From Polaromonas sp. AET17H-212 (GTDB taxonomy: Bacteria; Pseudomonadota; Gammaproteobacteria; Burkholderiales; Burkholderiaceae_C), in the NCBI RefSeq assembly GCF_002379085.1, contig NZ_NBZW01000028.1, positions 1-56,145 on the forward strand: DNA of 56,145 nucleotides, given 5' to 3'. Under the pieces are notes generated by a model. That model saw only the letters and a list, made by a program, of their open reading frames with translations. It made no database searches and was not told where the DNA came from. The position numbers were made by a program, and so were the translations under genes. Positions 43,701 to 53,407 of the stretch are shown one piece after another; position 1 is the stretch's first letter; each line of letters starts with the position of its first letter.

Positions 43701-45874
43701 CTGGGATGCAATCATCATGACTCAGGCAACCTTCGAAAGATTGCCAGTTTCACCAGAGGTTCAGCAGACATTTGTTGAGCAGATGTTGTCGGAAGCACGC
43801 GCGTCAGCGCAAATGGCAACCGACTCAGGCGCTAAGCGTTCTCTCAAGGAGATCGAGAAGCGAATGAAGGACCATGAAGCCCGTTTGGAGCGAATGGTTC
43901 AGACAAAAGCGGATGTGGACTGCATCTGGTTTGACGAGTTGGGAATCGACGCGATCATGTATGACGAGGCGCACTCGGTAAAAAATTTGGGGAGAATCTC
44001 CAAGATGCCTCGCATTGCAGGGTTGCCGAACGTCGCGTCACAACGAGCGTTCGATGCATTCATGAAGACGAGACTGATCATGGCTGCGCGAGGGGGAAAG
44101 CAGGAGGGCATTGTCTTCGCGACTGCAACCTTCCTGACCAATTCGATTGCAGAGATGCATACCTACCAGGTATTTCTGCAGCCTGAAACACTCAAGAAAT
44201 TCGGCTTGTACGAATTTGACTCGTGGAGTGCAAGCTTCGGCGAGAGCGTAACGGGCATTGAGTTGGCACCAGACGGAAGTGGGTATCGAATGAACACTCG
44301 GTACTCGCGGTTTCGTTAACCTTCCCGAGCTGATGGCGATCTTCAGAGAGGTCGCTGACATCCGGACAAAACGGATGTTGAATTTGCCGACACCGGTGAT
44401 TGTCGGGGGCAAGCCGCAGACGATGGTGGCCAAGCCAAGTGCAGAGCTACTTGAAATTGTGGCCGGGCTTGTGAAACGAGCCGATGCGATCCGTAACAGA
44501 GCGGTTAAACCCGAAGACGACAACATGCTTGCAGTCACCAATGACGGCCGCAAAGCCGCGTTGGATGTAAGAATGGTGAACCCCATTCTGCCAGCGAACC
44601 CACAAGGTAAGTTGGCGATTGCAGCGGACAACATGGTGCGGATCTGGAACGAGGGGCATGCGCTGAAGGTGACTCAGTTGGTCTTTTCCGACCTGGGCAC
44701 ACCGACGGGGTCCAGCTTCAACATCTATGCGGAAGTCAAAAGGCTTCTGGTAGAGAAGGGCGTCCCAGCGGCGGAAGTCGAATTCATACACAGCCATTCG
44801 AGCGACAAGGCGAGAGCCAAGTTGTTTGAGCGGGTTCGCGGAGGCGCAGTGCGCTTCTTGTTGGGCTCGACAAAGCTGATGGGTACAGGAACGAACGTGC
44901 AGATGCGTTTGAAAGCGATTCATCAATTGGACGGGCCGTGGGTCCCCTCGGATGTTGAGCAGCGTGACGGCCGGGGTGATCGACAGGGCAACCTGAACGA
45001 GAGCATTGAGCTGTGGCGGTACGTTACTGAGCGGAGTTTTGACGCGTACTCGTGGCAGCTGCTCAATACCAAGGCCAACTTCATCGAACAGGTGATGACG
45101 GCCGGCTCGGGATTGAGGACTATCGAAGACATCTCGATGTCGGCGATGACGTACGCGGAGATCAAGGCGATCGCATCGGGGAACCCCCTGGTGATGGAAA
45201 AAGCCGGGATCGACGCTGACGTGCAGAAGTACTCGCTGCTCCGGGGCCAGTGGGAAGAGCAACAGTGGAGGGCCAGCAGCAGTGAGCGAGCTATCAAGTC
45301 ACGCCTGGCCCGGATCGACAAATTGATTCCGGCGATTGAAGAAGACGCCAAGTTGGCGATGGCTGTCGATGAAAAGACGGTGTTCGCTCCGGCTACCAGC
45401 ATCGCCCAAAAGGCGGTGGATGCAGCTGGAAACGGGATGACAGGCCTCGCGGCCGCTTTCCGGGCACATTCCAACATGGGCGGCAACATTGCCGGCGGAA
45501 GCATTGATATTGGCAAGATCGGGGGATTCGCAGTCGAATACGCCAAGATTGCGTGTCAGGCGGTCATGTATGTGGTCGGACCGAATAGCCTGGAGGAAAT
45601 TCGGGTAGACAGGCCACACATGAACGACCTCGGCGGGATGGCCAAAGCGGTGATGGAGACGGTTAAACGCTTCACCACTGCCTCGGCCGAATTGAGGGCA
45701 GAGTACGGTCGCAAGACCAATGAGCTCGCCTCAGCGAAGCAACTGTTGGCCCAGGAGTTTGAGTATGCGGACCGCCTGGCGGCACTGCTCGAACGGCAGC
45801 GTGAGATAAACGCTGAACTGGATCTTGATAAAGACGCCGCGGGAACCCAAACCATGGCGGCCGAGGCAGGTTAA
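40753..45874 (+). pseudogene. DarB-like DNA methyltransferase-helicase, broken by a one-base frameshift
   Basis: From ATG 40753 (GGAG upstream) the frame reads 1188 codons, stops at 44317-44319, and resumes in the next frame at 44333 for 513 residues. Removing one T from TTT at 44311-44313 restores YSRFVNLPELMAIF and about 1,700 residues. Parts in order are: a SAM motif EPSAGPGHF (near 217), NVPFG (near 284), helicase Walker A CVGAGKT (near 909), DEAH (1071-1074), TATF motif III, and after the break motif VI QRDGRGDRQ. The layout matches phage P1 DarB-type and plasmid helicase-methylases thought to counter restriction. It is either a real pseudogene, a sequencing error in a T-run, or a slippage site. 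Confidence 0.8.
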
Positions 45875-45910
45875 GCCTGTTTCAATAAATTTGCCACAGC
45901 GGCAACCCTG

Positions 45911-45944
45911 AGCCCCCTACTGCAAAGTAGGGGGCTTTTTTTTG
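45911..45944 (+). terminator. Rho-independent terminator after the methyltransferase-helicase
   Basis: AGCCCCCTAC, loop TGCAAA, then GTAGGGGGC followed by eight T's. It ends the rightward transcript. The leftward gene at 46156 converges on it, but there is no long A-run on the left. Confidence 0.9.
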
Positions 45945-46155
45945 GCATTCTTTTTCCGGGATAGCAGTCATTGCAGCTGTTGAGGACCATTCAGCGCCAT
46001 TCCGCTAAACGCTGACCACCTCGCTGATGTTGACCATCGAATGTCGCCTTTGGAGAAGAGGCAACTGCCGCTAAGGGCTCATTGCGGTCCTTCAAATTGG
46101 CAGGCTTCTACCCAGACTTCCGACGCAAAACATCAATTTTCACCGGAGACCCGGT

Positions 46156-49056
46156 TTATTTGCCGCTGCGTTGCTGGTTTAGGGTAAGCAGGCGGCGCAG
46201 GATTAGTTCGTCCGTCCATTGCGGGGTGTAGTCGCTCCAGCCGTAGGCGGCAGCCACGGCTTGGTCCAGCGTTTCGTGCGCCAGGGCCAGCCACGAGGGA
46301 CGGGCGTTGTACAGGTTGGTGAGGGTTCGCTTCTTCAGGTCGGCCTCATGGCCGGGCCTGGGCACGGGGCGCCGGGGAAAACCGGCGGCTTGTTCTTCGG
46401 GGGTGATTTCCCATTCCGTCCACTCGGGCGGGTTCAGGTAATGGTTACGCAGCTTGAAGAGTTCTATCGCTGCGACGGCGATGGCCTTTGCTCTTTCATT
46501 GTCTTCGTAATCTGTAGCGGGGATGTTGGGTGTCAGGCCTTCGGGAAACGGGAAAGTTTCAAAGCAAGTTGTGTGCGTGTACCGCGGGTCATTGCCGACG
46601 CCCAAGCTCGTGCCTCGCCTTAGAGCCCAAACTTCGTGAATGCGAGATTGAAGCACTCCCATGGTGGTGTCATCATCACGGACGATAACTACAAGCGCAT
46701 CACCGGGTGTAACGGCAGCTTGTGTCCAGGCGCAGAGATGGTGCTTTGATACTCGCGTGATGGAGATGTAGCGCGATAGTCCGTTGAGTGCGGCGAACAT
46801 CTCCGGCCGTGGCCAAGCGAATTGCCACCACGGATACTTCTGGAAATTGTTAAAGCGGTCTGTATGCGGGCGATGCAAGCGCACATTCGAGATAGCAGCA
46901 AACGGTTTCTCAAACATAGCGGAGGCCTTTTCATCGCGGCCTACGAAATTGACGATAAACCTATCGAGCGGGCGCGACGTGATGTCATCCGCAATCAAAT
47001 AGGGACGAACAACTGCGGCCATAGGTTCCCCGTTCATCGTGGCCGGCTCGTGCAATATACTTCTGGCTTCGCGTCCTTCCAAATTGAAGCTGGCATCAGG
47101 TAGGCCAAGCTTTTCACGAAGCTTTTTTTTCACGGCCGCCGATGGCGTTACTCCCTGAAATGACTTGTTCAGGTTTTCATGCATTTTTGATGCTTTCGTC
47201 ACATCGATGTCTGCATTCAGGTCTGCATGAATGGCCGGGACTTCAAGCCCATCAAGCATGGGCTTCATGGCGCTTTGTCCGAAGCCTGTCATGGACACAC
47301 GCACGGCAGCGCCGTTGTCCCACCATTCTTCATCGCTCCATGCAAGAAAAATGCGTGACTTCTCCACGATGCGATTGAGAACCTCGCGGTTCGCTCCGCC
47401 GCGTATGGAGTTGGTCGAAACAAAGCCCGCTGCATGCAATTTGCCAGCTTCCATCTGCATTCTTGCTTTTTCGAACCAGAAGCAAACAAGGTCTGCACCA
47501 TCCAGCTTGTTGTCGTGATAGGCTAAGCGCACCGCGTCCACATAGACATCGCCCAATTCCCCGCGCATTTTCTTGTTGCCGATAAAAGGTGGATTGCCGA
47601 CGATGACATCCGCCTCAGGCCAAACTGCTTGGCTACCATCAGCATTCACCAACGCATCACGGTTTTCAATGCCGTCCAGTGGCTTCAGAATTGGGTTCAA
47701 GCTGTGAGGCCAGCCGTTTTGCCGGGACCACTGGATGTCGCCAATCCAAACCGTGACCCGGGCCAGTTCGGCGGCGAACTCATTGATTTCCAGGCCCAGT
47801 ATGTTGTGCGGACCGGTCTGCAAACTGACCTCTGCTTGCAGGCCCAGTTCCTGCGCCTCAATTTGAGCGCGCTTTTCCACGTCACGTAGCGCTTTAAGCG
47901 CAAGATATAGAAAGTTGCCGCTGCCGCAGGCGGGGTCGAGCACACGAAAGTTGGCCAGGTGCAGCAGAAAGTGTTGATAAAGTTCTTGGCCCTGTTGTAG
48001 TGCGTCGTTTGAGCGAAATTTCTTGCCGCGCGTTTTCACCATGCCGAACTTGGGTGCGAACTTCGCGATTTTTTTGCGTGTGGACTCCCATTCGGCCAGC
48101 AGCGGCTCGCGCACCAGCGGCTCGACCAGCTTGGCGATGGTGCCGGGGTCGGTGTAGTGCGCGCCCAGCGCCGCGCGCCTGCTGCCGAGGCCACGCTCAA
48201 ACAGTGTGCCGAAAATGGTAGGGTCAATCGCGCGCCAGTCCATGTCAGAAGAGGCTGCGCGCAGTGTTTCAAGATCGCTGGCAGTCAGCGCGGGGACGGC
48301 AACCCGCCGGAATAAGCCGCCGTTGAACCATTCAATGTCATCGTTGCCGTAAGCGCCTTTGGGCTCCTGCATAGCCATGAACAAGGCAGCAATGCGGTTA
48401 GCGGCCTTGGCTACGTCACTTTTTGCGCTCGCAAGCAGGCCCGTGAATATTCTTTCGGGCAACAGTCCTTCGTCTTCAGCGAACATGCAGAACAGGCATT
48501 GCACGAGGAAGTGCGCTACCTTGTGGCTGTCTTGCCCACGCTGGCGCATGGCCTCGGCCAGTCCGGCAAAACGCTGGGCGGCTTCTTCGGTGACGGCGGC
48601 GGTTGATTTTTCAGGCCGCAACTTCAGCGGGTCGGTGAACACCCATTTGAGGATTTGGCGCTTACTGTCATCCACCAGTTCTTCAATGCGTATTTCGCGC
48701 GGCTCGTCGGGGTAGCCGGTGAAGGCGGTGTGGATGATGATGCGCTCGCGGTCGCATACCACCAAGAGCGGCGGGCTCTCGAGTTGCAGGGAGTAGTCGG
48801 TGAGTTGTTTGAGGGCTTTGTCGAGGTCACGGCCTGGCTTCTTGTTCTCCCACGCAAAAAAACCCCGCTTCCACACATCGGCCCAGCCATCGCCTCCGCT
48901 GGACTTCTTGGCACCGCGCTCGAAGCAGTAATCGTTGGGGTCGCGCGGCTTGTCAACGCCAAGCAGCTCACACAAATCATCAAAATGGGCCTGGGCCCCG
49001 GCGCGTTCGGTGAGTTTGTTGGACTGCCAGAGGGCGATGAATTGGACAGGGGACAT
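46156..49056 (-). CDS. MmeI-like single-chain restriction-modification enzyme (type IIL)
   Basis: This encodes 966 residues from ATG 49056; a 16-residue longer start is possible but MSPVQFIALW fits family starts. An N-terminal nuclease site is visible as D60-x9-E70-N-K72, the D-x9-ExK spacing of MmeI. The SAM motif DPACGSGNF is near 374 and the N6-adenine motif NPPF near 486. The C-terminal half contains the expected target-recognition region. Such enzymes methylate one strand and cut at a distance with one polypeptide. No methylase-only or nuclease partner is beside it. It is probably cargo protecting the element; alternatively it is a BREX/PglX-like methylase, but the ExK motif argues against that. 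Confidence 0.85.
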   Translation of the reverse strand: MSPVQFIALWQSNKLTERAGAQAHFDDLCELLGVDKPRDPNDYCFERGAKKSSGGDGWADVWKRGFFAWENKKPGRDLDKALKQLTDYSLQLESPPLLVVCDRERIIIHTAFTGYPDEPREIRIEELVDDSKRQILKWVFTDPLKLRPEKSTAAVTEEAAQRFAGLAEAMRQRGQDSHKVAHFLVQCLFCMFAEDEGLLPERIFTGLLASAKSDVAKAANRIAALFMAMQEPKGAYGNDDIEWFNGGLFRRVAVPALTASDLETLRAASSDMDWRAIDPTIFGTLFERGLGSRRAALGAHYTDPGTIAKLVEPLVREPLLAEWESTRKKIAKFAPKFGMVKTRGKKFRSNDALQQGQELYQHFLLHLANFRVLDPACGSGNFLYLALKALRDVEKRAQIEAQELGLQAEVSLQTGPHNILGLEINEFAAELARVTVWIGDIQWSRQNGWPHSLNPILKPLDGIENRDALVNADGSQAVWPEADVIVGNPPFIGNKKMRGELGDVYVDAVRLAYHDNKLDGADLVCFWFEKARMQMEAGKLHAAGFVSTNSIRGGANREVLNRIVEKSRIFLAWSDEEWWDNGAAVRVSMTGFGQSAMKPMLDGLEVPAIHADLNADIDVTKASKMHENLNKSFQGVTPSAAVKKKLREKLGLPDASFNLEGREARSILHEPATMNGEPMAAVVRPYLIADDITSRPLDRFIVNFVGRDEKASAMFEKPFAAISNVRLHRPHTDRFNNFQKYPWWQFAWPRPEMFAALNGLSRYISITRVSKHHLCAWTQAAVTPGDALVVIVRDDDTTMGVLQSRIHEVWALRRGTSLGVGNDPRYTHTTCFETFPFPEGLTPNIPATDYEDNERAKAIAVAAIELFKLRNHYLNPPEWTEWEITPEEQAAGFPRRPVPRPGHEADLKKRTLTNLYNARPSWLALAHETLDQAVAAAYGWSDYTPQWTDELILRRLLTLNQQRSGK

Positions 49057-49071
49057 GGAATTTCTATCGCT

Positions 49072-49314
49072 ATGACGAAGTGCAGCCCGTGCTTGGGCCG
49101 GCAAAGGTTACCACTGAATCACCCAAGCGTTGACCTGCTCGTGAGAAGGGGAACAGTTGTTGTCCCGCGGACCAAGCAATATTTATCAGCCTTTAGCCAC
49201 TACACCTGGGTGGTTGACGGCTCGCCGGACGCGCTTCGCAAGTTTCAGCAGTTTCTCGAGCACGAAAATGGCGGTGGGGCCGTTTCGTCAGGGGTTGTGC
49301 GAGAGCCCAGCTAG
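49072..49314 (+). CDS. Possible small protein or gene remnant, divergent from the MmeI-like gene
   Basis: An 80-codon frame from ATG 49072, starting 15 bp from the MmeI-like gene. The product has a protein-like middle (VVVPRTKQYLSAFSHYTWVV, DALRKFQQFLEHE), but there is no convincing ribosome site. It may be the C-terminal remnant of an older gene. It lies in the otherwise empty 328-base gap 49057-49384. Confidence 0.25.
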   Translation: MTKCSPCLGRQRLPLNHPSVDLLVRRGTVVVPRTKQYLSAFSHYTWVVDGSPDALRKFQQFLEHENGGGAVSSGVVREPS

Positions 49315-49384
49315 AAGCGGCCAGCTTGATTTTCCCGCACGCCAACCGCGCCGCAATAGAAAATGGCCAGCAAGGCGGGCGCGC

Positions 49385-50041
49385 TCACCGCATGGCAGCT
49401 GCGTCGCTCTCTATGACGACCTGCCGGGCCAGCTGAAGCGCAGCAGCGGTACGTTCAGGGTGGGTCGCAATGTTTTCTTCCCACTCCGCCAGCCATGCGC
49501 GAAGCAGATCCATCGATTCGAATGTGGCCAGGACCGCGCGAGGCAGCCGAGGATGGAGTGAACCGATCGTCAGCGAGTAGGAATCAGCGTCCATGGTCAC
49601 AATCGGGCGGTCGAGGAATTCGAGCCAGTTTGCCAACTTGGCTGCTGCAATCTCCTTCGCGCTTGCGAGATCTTTCGCGGTACCGTACCAGGTACTTCTG
49701 TCATGGGCACCTCCGTCGAGACACCGAACGTCGAAAGTTCCGTCGCCGCGCGTGACCGCAAAAGGCTTGAGCCACCATCGCTCAATTTCGCTTTCAGGGC
49801 GGTCTTCGTTGGGGGTGAAGTCAAACATCGGCGGCAAAGCGGGGTCCACAGGTAGTTCGCGCGCCGAAGCCGCCGGCACAGGCACATTCCTGCCCTGAGT
49901 TACAGCATGCCAGCTTGCAAATCCGAGTTCACGGGCAACCACGTCGAGAGTGGCGTTGTATGAGGCACTTGATGCTTTTGCGCGCCGCTTGGCCTCGCGC
50001 TTGATGTTGGCCAGGAGGGTCGCTGTAAGGGGGGTGCTCAT
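49385..50041 (-). CDS. Unknown protein with a glyoxalase-superfamily-type N-terminal helical region
   Basis: This encodes 218 residues from ATG 50041, which has AAGGA eight bases upstream. The N-terminus (NIKREAKRRAKASSASYNAT, then LDVVARELGFASWHAVT) matches a short helical module common in plasmid-borne proteins annotated as glyoxalase superfamily. The rest contains TWYGTAKDLASAKEIAAAK and acidic segments, with no catalytic motif that I can name. It follows the 505-residue-frame gene on the same strand. Confidence 0.55.
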   Translation of the reverse strand: MSTPLTATLLANIKREAKRRAKASSASYNATLDVVARELGFASWHAVTQGRNVPVPAASARELPVDPALPPMFDFTPNEDRPESEIERWWLKPFAVTRGDGTFDVRCLDGGAHDRSTWYGTAKDLASAKEIAAAKLANWLEFLDRPIVTMDADSYSLTIGSLHPRLPRAVLATFESMDLLRAWLAEWEENIATHPERTAAALQLARQVVIESDAAAMR

Positions 50042-50219
50042 CTCGTTCTTCCTTAAGCGCTGTCTGGCAGCCCACTTGCCCCGCGCTGGAGTCGAGGTTG
50101 AGTTCGAGGAAGAAAAACGGCTCGCCGGAGCGAGTTCACCATGTGGGCGGTTGGCGCCGTTCAACGCCAGACCGCCATTCTACTGCCGCCCGCTAGGCGC
50201 GCCTTCCCCAGAGTGCGCG

Positions 50220-51551
50220 TCAATGCGCTGACAAGTTGCCTTTGCGATTGATGCCTGTTTGCCGGACGTTGACCGCCCGCAGTGTTTCGCGCGCCTCGAG
50301 CAGCAGGTCAACGAGGGCCTTCAGTCGCTCACCCGCTACCTTCGGCTGGTTTTTGTAGACATGCTCGGGCAGCTCACGTCCTGAGCGGGCGCGGTTGAAC
50401 TCCAACGCGTTTTCCCTGTACAGCTGGCGCGCCAGATTCAGGCGGTGGAGGTCCTGCAGAGCGGCAATCCGGGCAAGAATCGGAGCTAGCGCTTGGAGCA
50501 CGCGGGAATACTGAATCGGTGTGATCCCCAGCGTTGAGTAGATCTCCTTCAGGTCGGCGTTGCGCCCGATCAGCCGCACCAGCAAAGCTGTTCCCAGAAA
50601 GGTATTTAAGTCCCGATCGTGCTGGCTTGGGCTAGCTGCGCCAAGTTCTGCGCGAGCGACCAACAGTGCCTCGGCACGTTCCGCACTTCGTTTGTGTTCC
50701 TGAGTTGAGAGGACCCCAATGCTGAGTAGCTCCCCGCGCTGCCGCGGGCTCATGCGGCCGGATGATGCGGCTGTGATTTGGTCGGATGCCCATGTAGCGA
50801 GGTGCTTCGGGGTGTTTGTATCGATCACACCGCGAAAAGCCGGGCACGTGGCCGTGGCCAACTTGAATGCCTTGGCAGTCGCCCACCAGCTGTCCTGGCT
50901 TGAAGGAACGGGCGCCTCACCTGGGCGAAGCCAGGATCCAAAGCTGAAACCCGGGAGTTTGCTCGCGATGGCCCGCATCCTCCCCGAGGTCCCCCGGGCA
51001 ATGAAGCACTCCAGCAGGCGTCGCTGCCACTCCAGGAGCTCGGGCGCCGCGTCGACCTGGGGGTTGAAGCTTCCGGTTGTGGAATGCAGTTTCAGCATCT
51101 CACTGACCATCGCATCGTCGTCGAGCATCGTGCCGCGGCCGGTGTTGGGTGCGCGGTACAAGGCAAGGTCGATGTTGTAGTGTTCGAGCAGGCTGCGCGA
51201 GATGTCGCTCAGCCGACCCTTTTTGAAGCTGTTGACCTGGTAGCAGAACCAGTTGCGCAGTGACCGCAGTTCCGTGGTGTCCGGCGGTAGCGTTACGCCG
51301 TTTTCCGCGACCCAGGCGGCCGCCCAGTGCCAGGCGTTCTCATATTCGGCGGGAACTCCCCGCGACGTGGTCGTGAGGATCTTCTTGATGCGGTTGATGG
51401 TTCCGGGGTCGTCGCTGAAGCGATCCACGACCTCCGCGCGCGCGAGTGCCGGCGTCTCCGCCTGGCGGTCATGGAATTTTTGCGCACCACTGAGGGTGTC
51501 GAGGGAAACAGCGTTGGGGGTGGACGCGAGTGAAGTGCGTTGAGTGGACAT
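50220..51551 (-). CDS. Unknown protein with a helicase-associated-domain-like region
   Basis: This encodes 443 residues from ATG 51551, with GGAGAG well spaced; the frame is open to 51737 but overlaps a large inverted repeat. Near 55-110, WHWAAAWVAENGVTLPP...LRNWFCYQ...KKGRLSD resembles the helicase-associated (HA) repeat, a small helical DNA-binding module. The C-terminal half is helical and basic and ends INRKGNLSAH. It may bind DNA in maintenance of the element. The leader contains the inverted repeat 51591-51671. Confidence 0.55.
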   Translation of the reverse strand: MSTQRTSLASTPNAVSLDTLSGAQKFHDRQAETPALARAEVVDRFSDDPGTINRIKKILTTTSRGVPAEYENAWHWAAAWVAENGVTLPPDTTELRSLRNWFCYQVNSFKKGRLSDISRSLLEHYNIDLALYRAPNTGRGTMLDDDAMVSEMLKLHSTTGSFNPQVDAAPELLEWQRRLLECFIARGTSGRMRAIASKLPGFSFGSWLRPGEAPVPSSQDSWWATAKAFKLATATCPAFRGVIDTNTPKHLATWASDQITAASSGRMSPRQRGELLSIGVLSTQEHKRSAERAEALLVARAELGAASPSQHDRDLNTFLGTALLVRLIGRNADLKEIYSTLGITPIQYSRVLQALAPILARIAALQDLHRLNLARQLYRENALEFNRARSGRELPEHVYKNQPKVAGERLKALVDLLLEARETLRAVNVRQTGINRKGNLSAH

Positions 51552-51590
51552 GGCGAGACTCTCCAAATTTAGTGTGAATCGAACAAATGC

Positions 51591-51671
51591 GATTCCCCAA
51601 GTGCTTTGCGGCGAACAATGCGGCGGCCGTAGCGCATCACGCGGAGTGATGGGCAAAGCACTTAGGGAATC
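51591..51671 (-). repeat. 19-bp inverted repeat with a nested hairpin in the leader of the leftward gene
   Basis: Arms 51591-51609 (GATTCCCCAAGTGCTTTGC) and 51653-51671 pair at 18 of 19 positions around 43 bases. Inside is CATCAC-GCGGA-GTGATG (51635-51651). It begins 40 bases upstream of the start at 51551. On the leftward transcript it would form a long stem close to the ribosome site. It could be a regulatory leader, a protein-binding site or part of an origin. Confidence 0.7.
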
Positions 51672-51863
51672 GTCGGCGGCTTGCCGAGGCGTTGAATTGA
51701 AGGGGAGGGGGGTCGTTGACGGGGCTACGTTGAGCACGTCACGCCGGCGGCCGACCGTGGTCGCCCTGGGGCTGAATGTTGGAAAGAAGTCGCCTTGAGC
51801 GCATCGAGGGCCAGAAAAATCAGGCGCGAAAGCTTCAAGGGGGCCACGATTCGCCGGGGGCGG

Positions 51864-52052
51864 TCATGACCTGTGGTTGCAGGCGGACACTTGATCCGCA
51901 AACGCTCCATGGCCGAGGCTTGGGAGTGAGTTAGCGGATTCTACTGTGGGTTCGTAGCAAATGCACGCAATGGCGACCAAGGCGGCTTTTATCTCTCCCG
52001 TGAGTAGAAAGACGACTGTTTCGGAACGAGACCAGATAAAGCTGGTCGTCAT
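51864..52052 (-). CDS. Possible 62-residue coupled small protein
   Basis: ATG 52052 is directly next to the stop of the upstream gene (TGAATG), an arrangement that often couples translation. The product MTTSFIWSRSETVVFLLTGE... has one moderately hydrophobic stretch and no recognised family. The remaining bases to 51672 show nothing I can name. It is weakly supported. Confidence 0.25.
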   Translation of the reverse strand: MTTSFIWSRSETVVFLLTGEIKAALVAIACICYEPTVESANSLPSLGHGAFADQVSACNHRS

Positions 52053-52502
52053 TCACTTCGGTGGGACTATCCAGTAGGGAAGCGTGCTATCGGGCTTGCG
52101 CCTGGCTTTTACACGCTTTGTTGACAACGCGCTGCCATGCATGGTTGTTGGCAGCGATCCTTGCGGATCAGTACGACAGTTATATTCAAGCTCGAACTCT
52201 CCCTTGGACATGCGAAAGCATGCACCACTCGCTTCTTCCCGAAACCTATGGAACCGATGTTCGCCGGTTGTCTTGGAGGTGAGACGGGCCAGGTCGGGGG
52301 CTAGCCTGCCCTCGTCAATCTCACGGATCTCTTCGATGAGGGCGTTCATGGTTTTGTACATGCCCTGCTGCAAGAGACGTTCGACTTCGCCTCGTTCGTC
52401 GTTTTCTTCGATTCGCAGTCGAAGCCTTCGCGCCTCTCGCTCGAATTCCTTCTGATTGCTATTGATTGCGTAGGCGGCGCCCCAGGAAAATCCATCAAAC
52501 AT
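52053..52502 (-). CDS. Unknown coiled-coil protein
   Basis: This encodes 149 residues from ATG 52502, with AGGG upstream and 10 bp after the preceding stop; an ATG at 52556 would overlap that gene by 44 bases. Residues about 15-65 (KEFEREARRLRLRIEENDER and on) form a charged coiled coil. The tail is basic. No family is recognised. It is probably cotranscribed with the gene at 52513. Confidence 0.55.
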   Translation of the reverse strand: MFDGFSWGAAYAINSNQKEFEREARRLRLRIEENDERGEVERLLQQGMYKTMNALIEEIREIDEGRLAPDLARLTSKTTGEHRFHRFREEASGACFRMSKGEFELEYNCRTDPQGSLPTTMHGSALSTKRVKARRKPDSTLPYWIVPPK

Positions 52503-52512
52503 ACTGAAAACC

Positions 52513-52887
52513 CTATTTAAGGCCGCGAAGCGCCTTGAATTCCTGCTTTTCTTCATCCGTGATTAGAAGCGTCATGCCTCGGGGCACGCGAATGTGCTCG
52601 GCAGCTTTTGCGACAATCCTGGCGAAAATTTCGACGTACTCATCGTTGCGAAGTTCACTGTTCTTCGGATCGCTCAACCGCACAGGTTTCCTTCCTCGTC
52701 GTTCGTCCAGAACCTCCTTCATGAGTTCCCCCAGTGCTTCCTTGGCCGAACGTCTGTGGGTGAGTTTCTTGATTGCCTTGAAATCCAGCATCTGCAGTTC
52801 AGTCAGGGCGTCGTCGTGACTGGCGCTTTCTTGTTTGGCCCGAACGTAGAGTGCGCCCGCGACCGCGCCTTTGGTTCCAAGAGACAT
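52513..52887 (-). CDS. Unknown small basic protein
   Basis: This encodes 124 residues from ATG 52887, preceded by GGGAG. It is helical and charged (FKAIKKLTHRRSAKEALGEL), with RGMTLLITDEEKQEFKALRG at the end. It has no signal peptide or recognised motif. It opens the leftward gene set and faces the rightward module across a 520-base region. Confidence 0.55.
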   Translation of the reverse strand: MSLGTKGAVAGALYVRAKQESASHDDALTELQMLDFKAIKKLTHRRSAKEALGELMKEVLDERRGRKPVRLSDPKNSELRNDEYVEIFARIVAKAAEHIRVPRGMTLLITDEEKQEFKALRGLK

Positions 52888-53407
52888 TAGTGGCTCCCTT
52901 TCGCACAGCGGTTGATAGTTGAAGAAGTTGCGTTCATTAGTTCGATGGTACTGCTGCAACTCCCTCTGTCAAATCGCAATGGTCACCGCCGGGCCGGCAG
53001 CAAAGGCAGGCACTGAACCAGACAGCGCGAGCCTGGCCAACTGCCTGCCGGCACTTTTCCCGGCGAGGAGTCGTGAGCCCTGCGCAGCCCGCCCGGTTGT
53101 GGACTCTATTCAATACGAATGGAGCAAAACACCCCCAAAACTGCCATTTGTTGTGGACTTTCTAGCCCCTAGAAAACCCAACACTCCGCTGCAAATACTT
53201 AGCAGGTCATATTGAATATACACAATGGAAATTGAACAATTCCGGGTGCATCCCCCCCTTTGGTCGACCTCTTTTCCCCCTTCCTTCCCCCTGAAACATA
53301 GGCCGCGCCGCCGAGGCCGGGGCCACACGGATTCGGAGCAACAAGTCACCAAAAAGGGGGGGGGAAGAGGGGCTTGACAGGGTTTTGTCGTGGTGTAGAT
53401 TGAAGAT
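52888..53407. other. Divergent 520-base intergenic region, possible control or origin region
   Basis: No gene is seen. Two direct copies of TTGTGGACT (about 53096 and 53152) resemble the reverse of a DnaA box but are imperfect. Homopolymer-rich stretches occur near 53250-53290 and 53351-53370 (G-run). A sigma70-like promoter lies at 53374. The stretch separates the leftward set from the rightward maintenance genes. Confidence 0.4.
53374..53401 (+). promoter_or_regulatory. Sigma70-like promoter placing +1 at or near the start codon
   Basis: TTGACA (53374-53379), a 16-base spacer and TAGATT (53396-53401). The start ATG of the next gene is at 53408, where transcription would be expected to begin, so the message may be leaderless unless a later start is used. 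Confidence 0.55.

Noticed and set aside
53096..53160. Iteron or DnaA-box array
   Set aside because: Only two imperfect TTGTGGACT copies were found, too few to call an origin.
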